Shown here piece by piece: positions 44,896 to 53,956 of a DNA stretch of 64,000 nt. This stretch comes from Sphingobium sp. WTD-1 (GTDB lineage: Bacteria > Pseudomonadota > Alphaproteobacteria > Sphingomonadales > Sphingomonadaceae), in assembly GCF_030128825.1 (NCBI RefSeq), contig NZ_CP119127.1, positions 1,426,001 to 1,490,000 of the forward strand. The letters are read 5' to 3'. The number at the start of each line of letters is the position of its first letter. The stretch's first letter is position 1. A program made the translations under genes and the position numbers. The notes beneath the pieces were generated by a model. It searched no databases. It saw only the letters and a program-made list of their open reading frames with translations, and was not told the origin of the DNA.

Positions 44896-47058
44896 TTATT
44901 CGCCGGGCCGATAGGTGCGCACGGCATGGGCCTTTATGTCTTCGGGGTAGAAATAGACCGGGCGCAGATCGCCCTTGGCATAGAGGTCGACCTGATCGGC
45001 GAAATGGGGCGAGTGGGGATCGCCGCTCTCGCCGCCAGCGCTGACCGCGCGGGCGACGACCTTCGGCCCGAACTCGACCGCCGCGACGAAGCTGTTGCCC
45101 TTGGTGCCATAATAGCGCTTGGTTCCCGGATAGCGCGTCGCGCCGAACGCCGCGAGCGATCCCCATTGCGACGAGGCGAAGGGGATGGGCGTGCTGGGCT
45201 TGGCGTCGTCGAACGTCTGGACGATCGCGCCGTCATTGCGCTGATACCGGTTGATCTCGCCCCAGGGCACGGCAATGCTACCGAAATCGGCGGTCAGCCG
45301 CTCGACCGCCTCGCGCAGCGCCGCCAGCTTCTGCGCGTCGGTCGCGCGGGTCGCCATATAGTCGATGGTCGACAGGCCCGCTTCCTTCGCCGCCGGGGCC
45401 ACCGCCTTCCATAGCGCCTCGCCCCAGAAGACCGCGAGCGAGGTCTGGGTCGAGGTCAGGCTCCATTTATAATCCCAGCCGCGCAGGCTCTGCACCGCAT
45501 CGGCCAGCGCCGGATCGGGCGCCTTGTCCTGCGCCGCGATCAGGCCCGGAACCAGTCGGGCAAAGCCGGTCATATAGGGATCATAGGCAGCGCCGATCAG
45601 GCTATCGAGGGTAAAATGCGCATTGGCCGAGAGCACGATCTGGGCATGAGGGCCGCGCGGATTTTCACCGGCCTGATCCATGTAGCGGGGAAAGACCTCG
45701 CGCTTGGGGCTGTCCGCACCGGCCGCCGTCCAGGGCCAGTTATTGGTGTTCATCGCCCAGCCGCCCTTCGGGTTCACCGCCTGGGGCAGGCTGGACAGGT
45801 CATGCAGGCCGCGCCAGTCGGTCGCCGGATCGCTGCCGTCCACCGGCTTCGTATAGTCGAAGCGATCGTCGCGGATCGGCACGAATTGCGGGTGGAGATA
45901 GGCGATCTCGCCCTTGTCGTCGGCCAGCAGCGTGTTGTTGCTGCTGTTCGCCTTGTTCTCCGCGACCTTGAGGAAGCTCGCATAATCGCTGGTCTTGGTG
46001 CGCAGATAGCTTTGCTCCAGCGCCGGCACCGGCTTGTTCATCAGCGCGAAGGCGATCCACTTGTCGCCCTCGGTTCGCACGATCGGGCCATGATGGGTGG
46101 AATAGCCGGTGAAGGCGCGCTGGGCGAGCTTGCCGTCTGGCGTGCGGTAGGAAATGGCGATGGTCTTTTCCGTGACTGGACGCAATTCCTTGCCATAGCG
46201 GTAGAAGAGGCGATCGCCCTGCGGCACGATCGTCTCGGCAAATTCGTCGACATTGTCGATGCCGCTCGACGTGTGCATCCAGCCGATATGGCGGTTGAAG
46301 CCCTGATAGATGAAGAACTGGCCCCAAGTGACGGCGCCATAAGCGTCCAGCCCCTCGTCGCTGCTCATCTGCAGTTCGGATCGGAAGAAGAAGCTGGTGT
46401 GCGGGTTGATCATCAAAAGCGCATGACCGTCCTGCGTTCGGGATGGCGCGATGGCAAAGCCGTTCGATCCCTGCGGCTCGCGATAGGCAAGGCCCTGTTC
46501 CAGCATGGTGAGGGCAGCCGGCTTCTTCTCGTAAAAGGCCTGTAGCTGGGTCAGCGGCACCCGCTCGATATCGCCGCCGATGCTGCCTTCGGTGAAGCTC
46601 AAAGCCATCCACGGCTCGAACCGGGTGATGACCCGCGGCTTCACCATCGGATGGGTGGAGAGATAATAATTCAGGCCATCGGCCCAGGCCTGCATCAGCT
46701 TCTTGAGCCAGGCCGGGCTGCGGGCATAGTCGGCCTGCAACCGGGCGGGATCGATGAACAGGCGCTGGCGCAGATCCTGCCAGATCGCCTTCTCGCCCTC
46801 GGCTTCGGCGAGGCGGCCAAGATTGACCAGATAATTGGTCTCGATCCGGTTGAAGTCGTCTTCGGCCTGGGCATAGACCATGCCGAACACGGCATCGGCG
46901 TCGGTCGCGCCATGGACGTGGGCGATGCCCCACTGGTCGCGGGTGATGGTGACCTTGGCCGGCGAGAGCGCGGTCGGCGATTGGGCAAGGGCAGGGCAGG
47001 CGGCAAGAGCGACCAAGGCCCCCGCAAGGGAGGTGGCGCGCGGCAGGAATTTCGTCAT
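44896..47058 (-). CDS. Penicillin-acylase-family N-terminal nucleophile hydrolase
   Basis: A 720-residue periplasmic precursor: signal peptide about 1-25, alpha chain, spacer, then beta chain. Self-cleavage should occur before Ser198 in EPQGSNGFAIAP, which becomes the catalytic N-terminal Ser. Other family segments are VTITRDQWGIAHVHGATDADAVF (alpha chain start), NPHTSFF and LLADDKGEIAYLH. Family members cleave beta-lactams, acyl-homoserine lactones, aculeacin or other amides. It is transcribed toward the amidohydrolase and M19 genes, 6 bp before the former, and is divergent from a second amidohydrolase gene. Confidence 0.9.
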   Translation of the reverse strand: MTKFLPRATSLAGALVALAACPALAQSPTALSPAKVTITRDQWGIAHVHGATDADAVFGMVYAQAEDDFNRIETNYLVNLGRLAEAEGEKAIWQDLRQRLFIDPARLQADYARSPAWLKKLMQAWADGLNYYLSTHPMVKPRVITRFEPWMALSFTEGSIGGDIERVPLTQLQAFYEKKPAALTMLEQGLAYREPQGSNGFAIAPSRTQDGHALLMINPHTSFFFRSELQMSSDEGLDAYGAVTWGQFFIYQGFNRHIGWMHTSSGIDNVDEFAETIVPQGDRLFYRYGKELRPVTEKTIAISYRTPDGKLAQRAFTGYSTHHGPIVRTEGDKWIAFALMNKPVPALEQSYLRTKTSDYASFLKVAENKANSSNNTLLADDKGEIAYLHPQFVPIRDDRFDYTKPVDGSDPATDWRGLHDLSSLPQAVNPKGGWAMNTNNWPWTAAGADSPKREVFPRYMDQAGENPRGPHAQIVLSANAHFTLDSLIGAAYDPYMTGFARLVPGLIAAQDKAPDPALADAVQSLRGWDYKWSLTSTQTSLAVFWGEALWKAVAPAAKEAGLSTIDYMATRATDAQKLAALREAVERLTADFGSIAVPWGEINRYQRNDGAIVQTFDDAKPSTPIPFASSQWGSLAAFGATRYPGTKRYYGTKGNSFVAAVEFGPKVVARAVSAGGESGDPHSPHFADQVDLYAKGDLRPVYFYPEDIKAHAVRTYRPGE

Positions 47059-47124
47059 AGAGAGGGGGAGTAATGAAGGGGGCGGGACGGCGCAAGCAGC
47101 CTCCCGTCAAGGGGGATGATATCG

Positions 47125-48402
47125 ATGCACAGGCTTTTGATCCTGCTGGCCTTTCTGTTCGTCGCGCCGATGCCGGCCGGGGCGCAGGAGGCCGCGCCGA
47201 CGCTCTATCTGCTGCGCCCCGATGCCGTGTTCGACGGCGCGGCGTCGCATCGCGGATGGGCGGTGCTGGTGCGTGGCAACCGGATCGAGGCGGCGGGACC
47301 GGGGATCGCGGTGCCGTCCGGGGCAAGGGTGATCGACCTGCCCGGCAAGACGCTGGTCCCCGGCTTGATCGAGGGCCATTCGCACCTCTTCCTGCATCCC
47401 TATAACGAGACGAGCTGGGATGATCAGGTGCTGCACGAGCCGCTGGCGCTGCGCACCGTGCGGGCCACGGTGTCGGCGCGGGCGACGCTGATGGCGGGCT
47501 TCACCACCGTGCGCGATCTGGGCACCGAAGGGGCTGGCTATGCCGATGTCGGTCTCAAGCAGGCGATCGAGCAGGGTATCATCGCCGGGCCGCGCATGCT
47601 GGTGGCAACGCGCGCGCTGGTGGCACCGGGCGCTTATGGCCCGCGCGGGTTCGAGCCGGGCGTTGTCGTGCCGCTGGGCGCGGAGGAAGCTGGCGGTCCC
47701 GATCTGGTGACGGCGGTGCGGCGACAGATCGCGGCCGGCGCCGATGTCGTGAAACTTTATGCCGATTATCGCTGGGGCAAGGGCGAGCCGAGCCGGCCGA
47801 CCTTCACCCAAGCGGAAATGGCGGCGGCAGTGGAGGCGGCGCACAGCGCCGGGCGCAAGGTCGCGGCCCATGCCGCCACCGACGAAGGGATGCGCCGGGC
47901 GATCCTGGCCGGGGTCGACACGATCGAGCATGGCTATGAAGGCAGCGCCGCGACCTTCGCGCTGATGAAGGCACACAATGTCGGCTATTGCCCGACCCTC
48001 GCGGCATCCGACGCCACGGCGCGCTATCGCGGCTGGACCGGGGCGGAACCGGCGCCGGCGGCGGTGACGCAGGCGCGCCAGGCGCTCGATCGCGCGCGGG
48101 CGGCGGGTGTCGCCCTCTGCCTGGGCGGCGATGTCGGCGTGTTCGCCCATGGCGACAATGCCCGCGAGGCGGAGCTGATGGCCGCCGCCGGCATGGCGCC
48201 CCGCGACGTGCTGGTCGCGGCGACCAGCGGCAATGCGGCGCTGTTCGGTATCGCCGACCGGCTGGGCGCGGTGAAGCCGGGCCTGCTCGCCGATCTGGTC
48301 GCAGTCGAGGGCGATCCGACCCGCAGCATCGGCGCGCTGCGCCAGGTCGGCTTCGTGATGAAGGACGGCGTCATCTACAAGGGGCCGGGCGCGCAGCCAT
48401 GA
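47125..48402 (+). CDS. Amidohydrolase family protein (exported)
   Basis: A 425-residue metal-dependent hydrolase with a signal peptide (about 1-19, [17 protein letters not shown]). Ligand motifs are HSH in [10 protein letters not shown], Lys in [10 protein letters not shown], His in [11 protein letters not shown] and DTIEHGYEG, Asp in [12 protein letters not shown]. It is related to, but distinct from, the amidohydrolase at 43522-44889. The AGGGGG tract abuts an ATG at 47116 but is well spaced from the ATG at 47125, which I chose. Its stop overlaps the POT transporter ATG. Confidence 0.88.
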   Translation: MHRLLILLAFLFVAPMPAGAQEAAPTLYLLRPDAVFDGAASHRGWAVLVRGNRIEAAGPGIAVPSGARVIDLPGKTLVPGLIEGHSHLFLHPYNETSWDDQVLHEPLALRTVRATVSARATLMAGFTTVRDLGTEGAGYADVGLKQAIEQGIIAGPRMLVATRALVAPGAYGPRGFEPGVVVPLGAEEAGGPDLVTAVRRQIAAGADVVKLYADYRWGKGEPSRPTFTQAEMAAAVEAAHSAGRKVAAHAATDEGMRRAILAGVDTIEHGYEGSAATFALMKAHNVGYCPTLAASDATARYRGWTGAEPAPAAVTQARQALDRARAAGVALCLGGDVGVFAHGDNAREAELMAAAGMAPRDVLVAATSGNAALFGIADRLGAVKPGLLADLVAVEGDPTRSIGALRQVGFVMKDGVIYKGPGAQP

Positions 48403-49724
48403 ACCAGGGCGATCGCGCTTTCCTGGGCCATCCGCGGGGCCTCGCCTATCTGCTGTTCACCGAAGCGTGGGAGCGTTTCTCCTATTATGGCATGCAGTCG
48501 CTGCTGGCCCTCTATCTGGTCAAGCATCTGCTGCAGCCGGGACAGGCCGACGGCCTGCTCTTCTTCGATGCCTTTCGCCAGCTTTATGGCGGGCTGGACG
48601 GCCAGCCGCTCGCCTCTGCCATTGTCGGCACCTATTTTGCCAGCGTCTATGTGACGCCGATCCTGGGCGGGCTGGTCGCGGACCGGCTGCTGGGCCGGCA
48701 TCGCACGGTGCTGCTGGGCGCGCTGACCATGATGGCGGGCCATTTCCTGATGGCGGTCGAGGTCGCCTTCCTGCCCGCGCTCGGCTTGCTGGTGCTGGGC
48801 AGTGGCCTGTTCAAGGGCAATCTCGCCAGCCAGATCGGCGCGCTCTATGGCAATGATGACCCGCGCCGCGACGGCGCGTTCCAGCTCTATTATCTGGGCA
48901 TCAATATCGGCCTGATCGCCGCGCCGCTGGTGATCGGCACGCTGGCGGAAACGCGCGGCTGGCATGTCGGCTTTGCCGTCGCCGGCGTCGGCATGGCGAT
49001 TGCCACGATCATCTATCTCGCCGGACGCCGGCATCTGCCGGCTGATGAGCGCGGACCACGATCGCAGGGGCGCATGCGCATGACCGGGCAGGATTTGCGC
49101 GGCCTGCTGGGCATCATCCTGCTGATCCCGCTGCTGGCGGCGGCGCTGTTGCCTAACAACCAGATATTCAACGCCTATCTGATCTGGGGCGACGCGCATC
49201 TGGAACTGACGTTGGGCGGGCTGCGCGTGCCGACCAGTTGGCTCATCACCCTCGACGCGGGGCTCGGCCTAGCCATGCTCGCCGGTCTGCCTTTCCTTTA
49301 TCGCCTTTATGCGCGCTACCGGCCCGAGCCTGGCGATCTTGCCAAGCTGACGATCGGGTCGCTCTTTGCGACCGGAGGCATGCTCTGCCTGGCACTGGGA
49401 TCGGCGCTGGCGGGGGCGGACGGCAGGACGGGGCTGGGCTGGGCGATCGCCTTCCATCTGCTCAACGGCATCGGTTTTGCCCATATATTGCCGGTCAGCC
49501 TGGCGCTGTTCACTCGCGCCGCACCGCCGCGTCAGGCCGGGCTGGCGATCGGCCTCTATTATCTCGTCTTCTTCCTGGGCAATATCCTGGTCGGCTGGGT
49601 GGGGGGCTTCTACGCCCGCATGCCGGCCACTACCTTCTGGCTGCTGCATGCCGGGATTGCGGCGGGATGTGGCGCGATTTTCCTGATATTGACGCTACGG
49701 AAAGCAATTTTCCGGTCGGATTGA
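48399..49724 (+). CDS. Proton-dependent oligopeptide transporter (POT family)
   Basis: A 441-residue MFS protein with about 12-14 helices. [19 protein letters not shown] is the POT ExxERFxYYG motif, involved in proton coupling. [19 protein letters not shown] is the family MFS loop. [17 protein letters not shown] matches the second POT signature. It imports di- and tripeptides with protons. Coupled to the amidohydrolase gene by a 4-bp overlap, which supports a role in taking up products of the surrounding peptidases. Confidence 0.92.
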   Translation: MNQGDRAFLGHPRGLAYLLFTEAWERFSYYGMQSLLALYLVKHLLQPGQADGLLFFDAFRQLYGGLDGQPLASAIVGTYFASVYVTPILGGLVADRLLGRHRTVLLGALTMMAGHFLMAVEVAFLPALGLLVLGSGLFKGNLASQIGALYGNDDPRRDGAFQLYYLGINIGLIAAPLVIGTLAETRGWHVGFAVAGVGMAIATIIYLAGRRHLPADERGPRSQGRMRMTGQDLRGLLGIILLIPLLAAALLPNNQIFNAYLIWGDAHLELTLGGLRVPTSWLITLDAGLGLAMLAGLPFLYRLYARYRPEPGDLAKLTIGSLFATGGMLCLALGSALAGADGRTGLGWAIAFHLLNGIGFAHILPVSLALFTRAAPPRQAGLAIGLYYLVFFLGNILVGWVGGFYARMPATTFWLLHAGIAAGCGAIFLILTLRKAIFRSD

Positions 49725-49823
49725 CGCTTTTTTCACGTTCGACCGATGCCTGGCCTCACACTGGCCATGCCATTCCCGATCCTGCGAGCGCGGGCATCCG
49801 ACGCGCGCCGACAGGAGGGAATG

Positions 49824-52013
49824 ATGACTGCCGATTTCGATCCCGCCGATTTTGACGGCGACAGCGCGCTCGATACCGACATGCCCGGTTTCGACATCGA
49901 TCCCAAGCTGCGGTCGGTGCGGCACCTGCCGCTGTTGGTGCAGGCCAGTGGCCGCTACAATTTCGTGCGCTCGCCGCGCTTCCCGATGCCGCGCGCGCTG
50001 CCCGGTGCGGTCGATCGCTTTGATGACGATATCAATGCGCTGACGCTCTACACGCGCGAGGAATTGCGGCTGGACGTCGATGGCCGCTATCCGCAGATGA
50101 CGGTCAGCGGCACGCGCGCCGGCCCGCTGGGGCCAGTCGTCAGCTGGGTTGCGGCGCTGACCCGGACCGGGGCCAATCATTATAGCGGCCAGATCTGGTT
50201 CAAGGATGGTCAGGTCGGCGCCATCCCCCATACCCAGATCAGCCTCAAGGTGACGAAGAGCCTGCTCGCCGCCCAGCGCAAGGTGGAGGCGACCTTCAGC
50301 GGCGGCGGCGCAGCGAGCTTCGTGCGCACTTATCAGTTCAGCTCTGCAAGCTTCCGTCCGGCCGAGTTCGAATATGACACGGTGGCCGGCGCGACCCGCG
50401 TGACGGAGATCGGCACGCACGATCATCCCAATCATCCCGCGACCATGGTCAGCGAGACGCTGAGCCTCGACACCGTCTATCGGCGGGCGGGGTTCAACGT
50501 CAGCGATGCGCCCGGCAATGGCGCCATCCCGCTCGGTGCGGCCGGCGCGGACCAGCGCTGGACCGACCAGGAAATGCATGACGCGATGCAGATCTACTGG
50601 TCGCGCTTCGCCGACAAGCCCCAATGGTCGCTGTGGGTGCTGTTCGCCTCGCTCCATGTGCAGGGCAGCAGCCTGGGCGGCATCATGTTCGACGATATCG
50701 GGTCGAACCATCGCCAGGGGACGGCGATCTTCACCGACGCCTTCATCGCCCATCCGCCGGCGGGCGATGCCGATCCCGACGCCTGGGTGCGGCGGATGCG
50801 CTTCTGGACGGCGGCGCATGAGGTCGGCCACGCCTTCAACCTGGCGCATAGCTGGCAGAAGGCGCTGGGCACGCCCTGGATTCCGCTGGCCGACGATCCC
50901 GAAGCGCGCAGCTTCATGAACTATCCCTATGCGGTGGCGGGCGGTCAGGCGGCCTTCTTTGCCGATTTCGACTTCCGCTTTTCCGATCCCGAACTGCTGT
51001 TCATGCGCCATGGCCCCGAACGCTTCGTGCAGATGGGCAATGCCGACTGGTTCGACCAGCATGGATTTTCGCAAGTGGCGATGGACCCCAATGAGGAGTT
51101 CGGTCTGACCCTGTCGGTCAATGCCCGCGACAATCGCCTGCCTTACCTGTTGCCGCCGGTGGTCGAGATGGCGCTGGTCAACCGTAGCGGCCGGCCCAAG
51201 CTGGCATCGGCGGCGCGCCTGTCGGAACGGGCAAGCCTGACTTTGATCATCAGCAAGGATGGTCGGCCCGCGCGCCAATGGTCGCCCTATTCGCGCCATT
51301 GCGGCGAGAGCCTGGAAATCATCCTGGGTCAGGGTGAGGCGCTCTATGACAGCGTGCTGGTCGGCGCCGGTCGCAATGGCTGGGACATGGCTGAACCGGG
51401 CCGTTACACCATCCAGGCGATGCTGGTCGTCGATGGCCGCGCCGTCATTTCCAACCCGCTGGAGGTGAAGGTGGAGCCGCCCGAAAACCGCGAGGAAGAG
51501 CGGCTGGCGCAGGATATCTTCACCCCGGAAGTCGGCCAGGTGCTGGCCGTCAACGGCACGCGCGGCGTCCAATCGGCGGTCGATGCGCTGCGGGCGGCGA
51601 TGCGGATGCGCCAGCATCCGCTCGCACGGCAGGCGGCGATCGCGCTCGCCGGCCCGCTGGCCGACGAATATAAGCTGCTGCAGGTGGATGAGCGGGCACG
51701 GCCCGGCGAAACCCCGGCCGCTGCCGCCCGCCGCATCGAGGTTTATGACGCCGATCTCAAGGAAGCACGCCACCTGCTGGCGATCGCGACCGAGGGTAGC
51801 GCCGATGCCGCCGTCAATGCCGTCGGCCATACCCGCTTCCTGCGCGAGGCGGGCAAGCTTGCCCTCGCACTGGATGGTGGAGTCGCCCCGGCGCTGCGCC
51901 AGGCGGGGCTGGGCTTCGACGCGGTGCGGGCAGGCGACGTCATCGGCGGCTTCAACCTGGGCCAGGACATGCAGCGCATGCTGGCCGCCAAGGCGAACGG
52001 CCTCAGTATCTGA
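49824..52013 (+). CDS. Metzincin-like zinc protease of the YcaO-TfuA locus
   Basis: A 729-residue protein without signal peptide or membrane helix. The zinc site HEVGHAFNLAH is at 332-342 (HExxHxxNxxH, Gly replaced by Asn compared with most metzincins). The segment SFMNYPYA about 35 residues later fits a metzincin Met-turn. The first 300 residues are beta-rich and unrecognised, and the last 170 are helical. Start: AGGAGGG at 49813-49819 is best spaced to the ATG at 49824. The gene precedes two small genes, ycaO and tfuA on the same strand, so it could process a modified peptide or act as the cargo or effector. Function is inference. Confidence 0.7.
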   Translation: MTADFDPADFDGDSALDTDMPGFDIDPKLRSVRHLPLLVQASGRYNFVRSPRFPMPRALPGAVDRFDDDINALTLYTREELRLDVDGRYPQMTVSGTRAGPLGPVVSWVAALTRTGANHYSGQIWFKDGQVGAIPHTQISLKVTKSLLAAQRKVEATFSGGGAASFVRTYQFSSASFRPAEFEYDTVAGATRVTEIGTHDHPNHPATMVSETLSLDTVYRRAGFNVSDAPGNGAIPLGAAGADQRWTDQEMHDAMQIYWSRFADKPQWSLWVLFASLHVQGSSLGGIMFDDIGSNHRQGTAIFTDAFIAHPPAGDADPDAWVRRMRFWTAAHEVGHAFNLAHSWQKALGTPWIPLADDPEARSFMNYPYAVAGGQAAFFADFDFRFSDPELLFMRHGPERFVQMGNADWFDQHGFSQVAMDPNEEFGLTLSVNARDNRLPYLLPPVVEMALVNRSGRPKLASAARLSERASLTLIISKDGRPARQWSPYSRHCGESLEIILGQGEALYDSVLVGAGRNGWDMAEPGRYTIQAMLVVDGRAVISNPLEVKVEPPENREEERLAQDIFTPEVGQVLAVNGTRGVQSAVDALRAAMRMRQHPLARQAAIALAGPLADEYKLLQVDERARPGETPAAAARRIEVYDADLKEARHLLAIATEGSADAAVNAVGHTRFLREAGKLALALDGGVAPALRQAGLGFDAVRAGDVIGGFNLGQDMQRMLAAKANGLSI

Positions 52014-52074
52014 TCCATGCGGGCGCATCGCCTGTCATGGCGGTGCGTCCCATCATTCCGAAAGGGGACCAACA

Positions 52075-52389
52075 ATGTCGGAATTTCGCAAAATCACAAT
52101 CGCACTCGAACAGGGATTCAAGGATGACAGCGTTCGTATCTCGATCGGCGACCGGCTGGTGCATTGGCTCGACCATGTGAAGACCCGCGCCAAGATCGGC
52201 GTCGCGCATACGCTGGAACTGACCCTGCCTGCCGGCAATGATCCGGTGCAGGTGGAATTGCCGAGCAAGGATGTGCGCATCTCGATCGAGCCGGGGATGG
52301 GTGAGGCATGCTATTGGGGCGTGTCGGTCAGCCCGAACGGTAAGGCCATGTATGTGAAGCGCTCAGTCGAGCCCTTCGCTTATGTCTGA
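52075..52389 (+). CDS. Small protein of unknown family, 104 residues (YcaO-TfuA locus)
   Basis: I do not recognise the family. The sequence alternates hydrophobic and charged residues in beta-strand fashion (FRKITIALEQGFKDDSVRIS, VAHTLELTLPAG, VQVELPSKDVRISIE), ending CYWGVSVSPNGKAMYVKRS then VEPFAYV. It has one cysteine (EACYWGV). There is no signal peptide or helix. AAAGGGGA at 52061-52068 precedes the ATG. It could be a substrate, a chaperone or a partner of the protease 61 bp upstream. Confidence 0.7.
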   Translation: MSEFRKITIALEQGFKDDSVRISIGDRLVHWLDHVKTRAKIGVAHTLELTLPAGNDPVQVELPSKDVRISIEPGMGEACYWGVSVSPNGKAMYVKRSVEPFAYV

Positions 52390-52540
52390 TATGCTCCGTG
52401 CGGCGTTGATAGGGTTTTCCCTCATTGTCCTCGCCCTGCTTGTCATTACGGTCCCGCAACCTACTTTGATCCATCACGAACTATGGGGGTATATATGGCT
52501 GAATCCTACGACACCGACGCCAATTATGTCATCAAGCTGA
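52382..52540 (+). CDS. Possible hydrophobic micro-ORF, 52 residues
   Basis: This frame opens at an ATG overlapping the end of the 104-residue gene and runs across the gap into the next gene. It encodes MSDMLRAALIGFSLIVLALL followed by VITVPQPTLIHH..., a plausible single membrane helix. It overlaps the 89-residue gene in another frame and has no clear ribosome-binding site, so it may be coincidental. Confidence 0.25.
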   Translation: MSDMLRAALIGFSLIVLALLVITVPQPTLIHHELWGYIWLNPTTPTPIMSSS

Positions 52541-52764
52541 CCGACCCGGCCGACCCGGCCAAGGTTGTTGGCTATGCCTTTGTCGAGCAGGTCCACTATC
52601 TGGCCGCCGACGATGACAGCGATGATGCCAAGGCCGCGATTGCCGGCGTGGCCGGCCTGTTCACCGACGGCCCGGTTCTGGATGCGGTCGCCCTGCCGGG
52701 GCAGCAGCGCGCTACCCGCGCCTATTTTGCCGAGATCGGGTCGGGCAAGGCCGACTTCGCCTGA
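52495..52764 (+). CDS. Small acidic protein, candidate YcaO-TfuA substrate (89 residues)
   Basis: I do not recognise the family. It begins MAESYDTDANYVIKLTDPAD and has an acidic middle (AADDDSDDAKAAIAGVAG) and an Ala/Gly-rich end (YFAEIGSGKADFA). It contains no cysteine, so heterocycle formation would need Ser or Thr, but backbone thioamidation would not need Cys. The ATG at 52495 is preceded at 5 bp by GGGGG; an ATG at 52483 would overlap that site. It ends 13 bp before ycaO. Position and size make it the best precursor candidate; no leader/core boundary is visible. Confidence 0.7.
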   Translation: MAESYDTDANYVIKLTDPADPAKVVGYAFVEQVHYLAADDDSDDAKAAIAGVAGLFTDGPVLDAVALPGQQRATRAYFAEIGSGKADFA

Positions 52765-52777
52765 GGCCGATCGCGCC

Positions 52778-53956
52778 ATGAAGATGTTCCGGCGCGGGGC
52801 GCATCGCTCCCGCCGTCCTGCCGACACCCTCGCACGGATCACGCCTGTGGCCCGTGCGCTGGGTGTCACGCGGCTGGCCGACGTGACCGGCCTTGACCGC
52901 ATCGGCATCCCCGTATTCCAGGCGGTCCGTCCCCTGTCACTGTCGCTGTCGGTGTCGCAGGGCAAGGGCGCCACGCCCGATGCCGCGCGCATCTCCGCGC
53001 TGATGGAAGCGATCGAGCTGCATCATGCCGAAACCTGTCCCGCCAGCAGCCATGGCATTGCGGAGGCCGGCGAAGCCCGGCTCTGGAGCCAGATGGCGCG
53101 GGCCGACAAGCAGGGCGCATCCTTCGATCCGGCCCGACCGCGCGGCTGGGTCGAGGCGATCGACCTGCTCAGCGGCCGGCCCATGCGGATACCCCATGGG
53201 CTGGTGACGATGGATTTCACCGTGCCGGCCGAACCTGATCTGTGGCCCAACAGCAATGGGCTGGCATCCGGCAATACCCCGGCCGAGGCGCGCTGTTCGG
53301 CGCTGTGCGAACTGATCGAGCGCGAGGATCATGCCCGCTGGCTGGAACAGGGACTGCGCGCGCGCCGGGCAAGCGCGATCGACCCGGACAGCATCAACGA
53401 CCGGCTGGGCCGCAGCCTGATCGCGCGGGTGCGGCGCGCGGGCCTGTCGCTGTCCTTGTGGGACATGACTGGTCAGATCGGCGCGGCGGTGATCGGCTGC
53501 GCCATCACGGAAGGGGGCGCGGCACGCAGCGTGCAATTGCCGCCGGCGATGGGGGCGGGATGCCATCCCGATGCCGGCGTTGCACTCGCCCGCGCCATTT
53601 GCGAGGCGGCACAGACCCGTGCCGCGCTGATCGCCGGCGCGCGCGACGATATCGATCCGGCGCGCTATCGCAATGCCGGGCAGCAACGGCAAGGCTTCCT
53701 GTTGGCGATGCTCGATTTCGCGCCGGCAACCCGACCCTGGTCGGCGGTGCCCTCCGTAGCGCATGACGGGGCGGAGGATGATCTGGCCTGGCTGCTCGAT
53801 CGCTGTGCGGCGGTAGGCGCGGGGCCGGTCGCCTGTCATGACCTGACCCGGCCCGACCTCGGCATCGATGTGGTGAAGCTGTTGGTGCCGGCCTTTGGCG
53901 ATCATGACCGGCCATCGCGCACAGGCACGATGCAAGCGGCGATGGAGCCGGCATGA
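52778..53956 (+). CDS. YcaO-domain ATP-dependent cyclodehydratase/thioamidation enzyme
   Basis: A 392-residue YcaO protein. The ATP/Mg2+-binding motifs are conserved: VSQGKGATPDAARISALMEA then IELHHAE at 59-85 (Glu77, Glu80), SNGLASGNTPAEARCSALCE then LIERED at 159-183, and GVALARAICEAAQTRAALIA at 267-286. YcaO proteins phosphorylate backbone amides to make azolines, amidines or thioamides. No partner E1-like/RRE or dehydrogenase gene is present, but tfuA follows directly (4-bp overlap), the pairing associated with thioamidation. The ATG at 52778 is used; 52784 is an alternative. Confidence 0.92.
   Translation: MKMFRRGAHRSRRPADTLARITPVARALGVTRLADVTGLDRIGIPVFQAVRPLSLSLSVSQGKGATPDAARISALMEAIELHHAETCPASSHGIAEAGEARLWSQMARADKQGASFDPARPRGWVEAIDLLSGRPMRIPHGLVTMDFTVPAEPDLWPNSNGLASGNTPAEARCSALCELIEREDHARWLEQGLRARRASAIDPDSINDRLGRSLIARVRRAGLSLSLWDMTGQIGAAVIGCAITEGGAARSVQLPPAMGAGCHPDAGVALARAICEAAQTRAALIAGARDDIDPARYRNAGQQRQGFLLAMLDFAPATRPWSAVPSVAHDGAEDDLAWLLDRCAAVGAGPVACHDLTRPDLGIDVVKLLVPAFGDHDRPSRTGTMQAAMEPA

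Noticed and set aside
52440..52468. Possible promoter (TTGTCA and TACTTT) before the 89-residue gene
   Set aside because: The -10 match is poor, so the genes may as well be read from the protease promoter; I did not list it as a feature.
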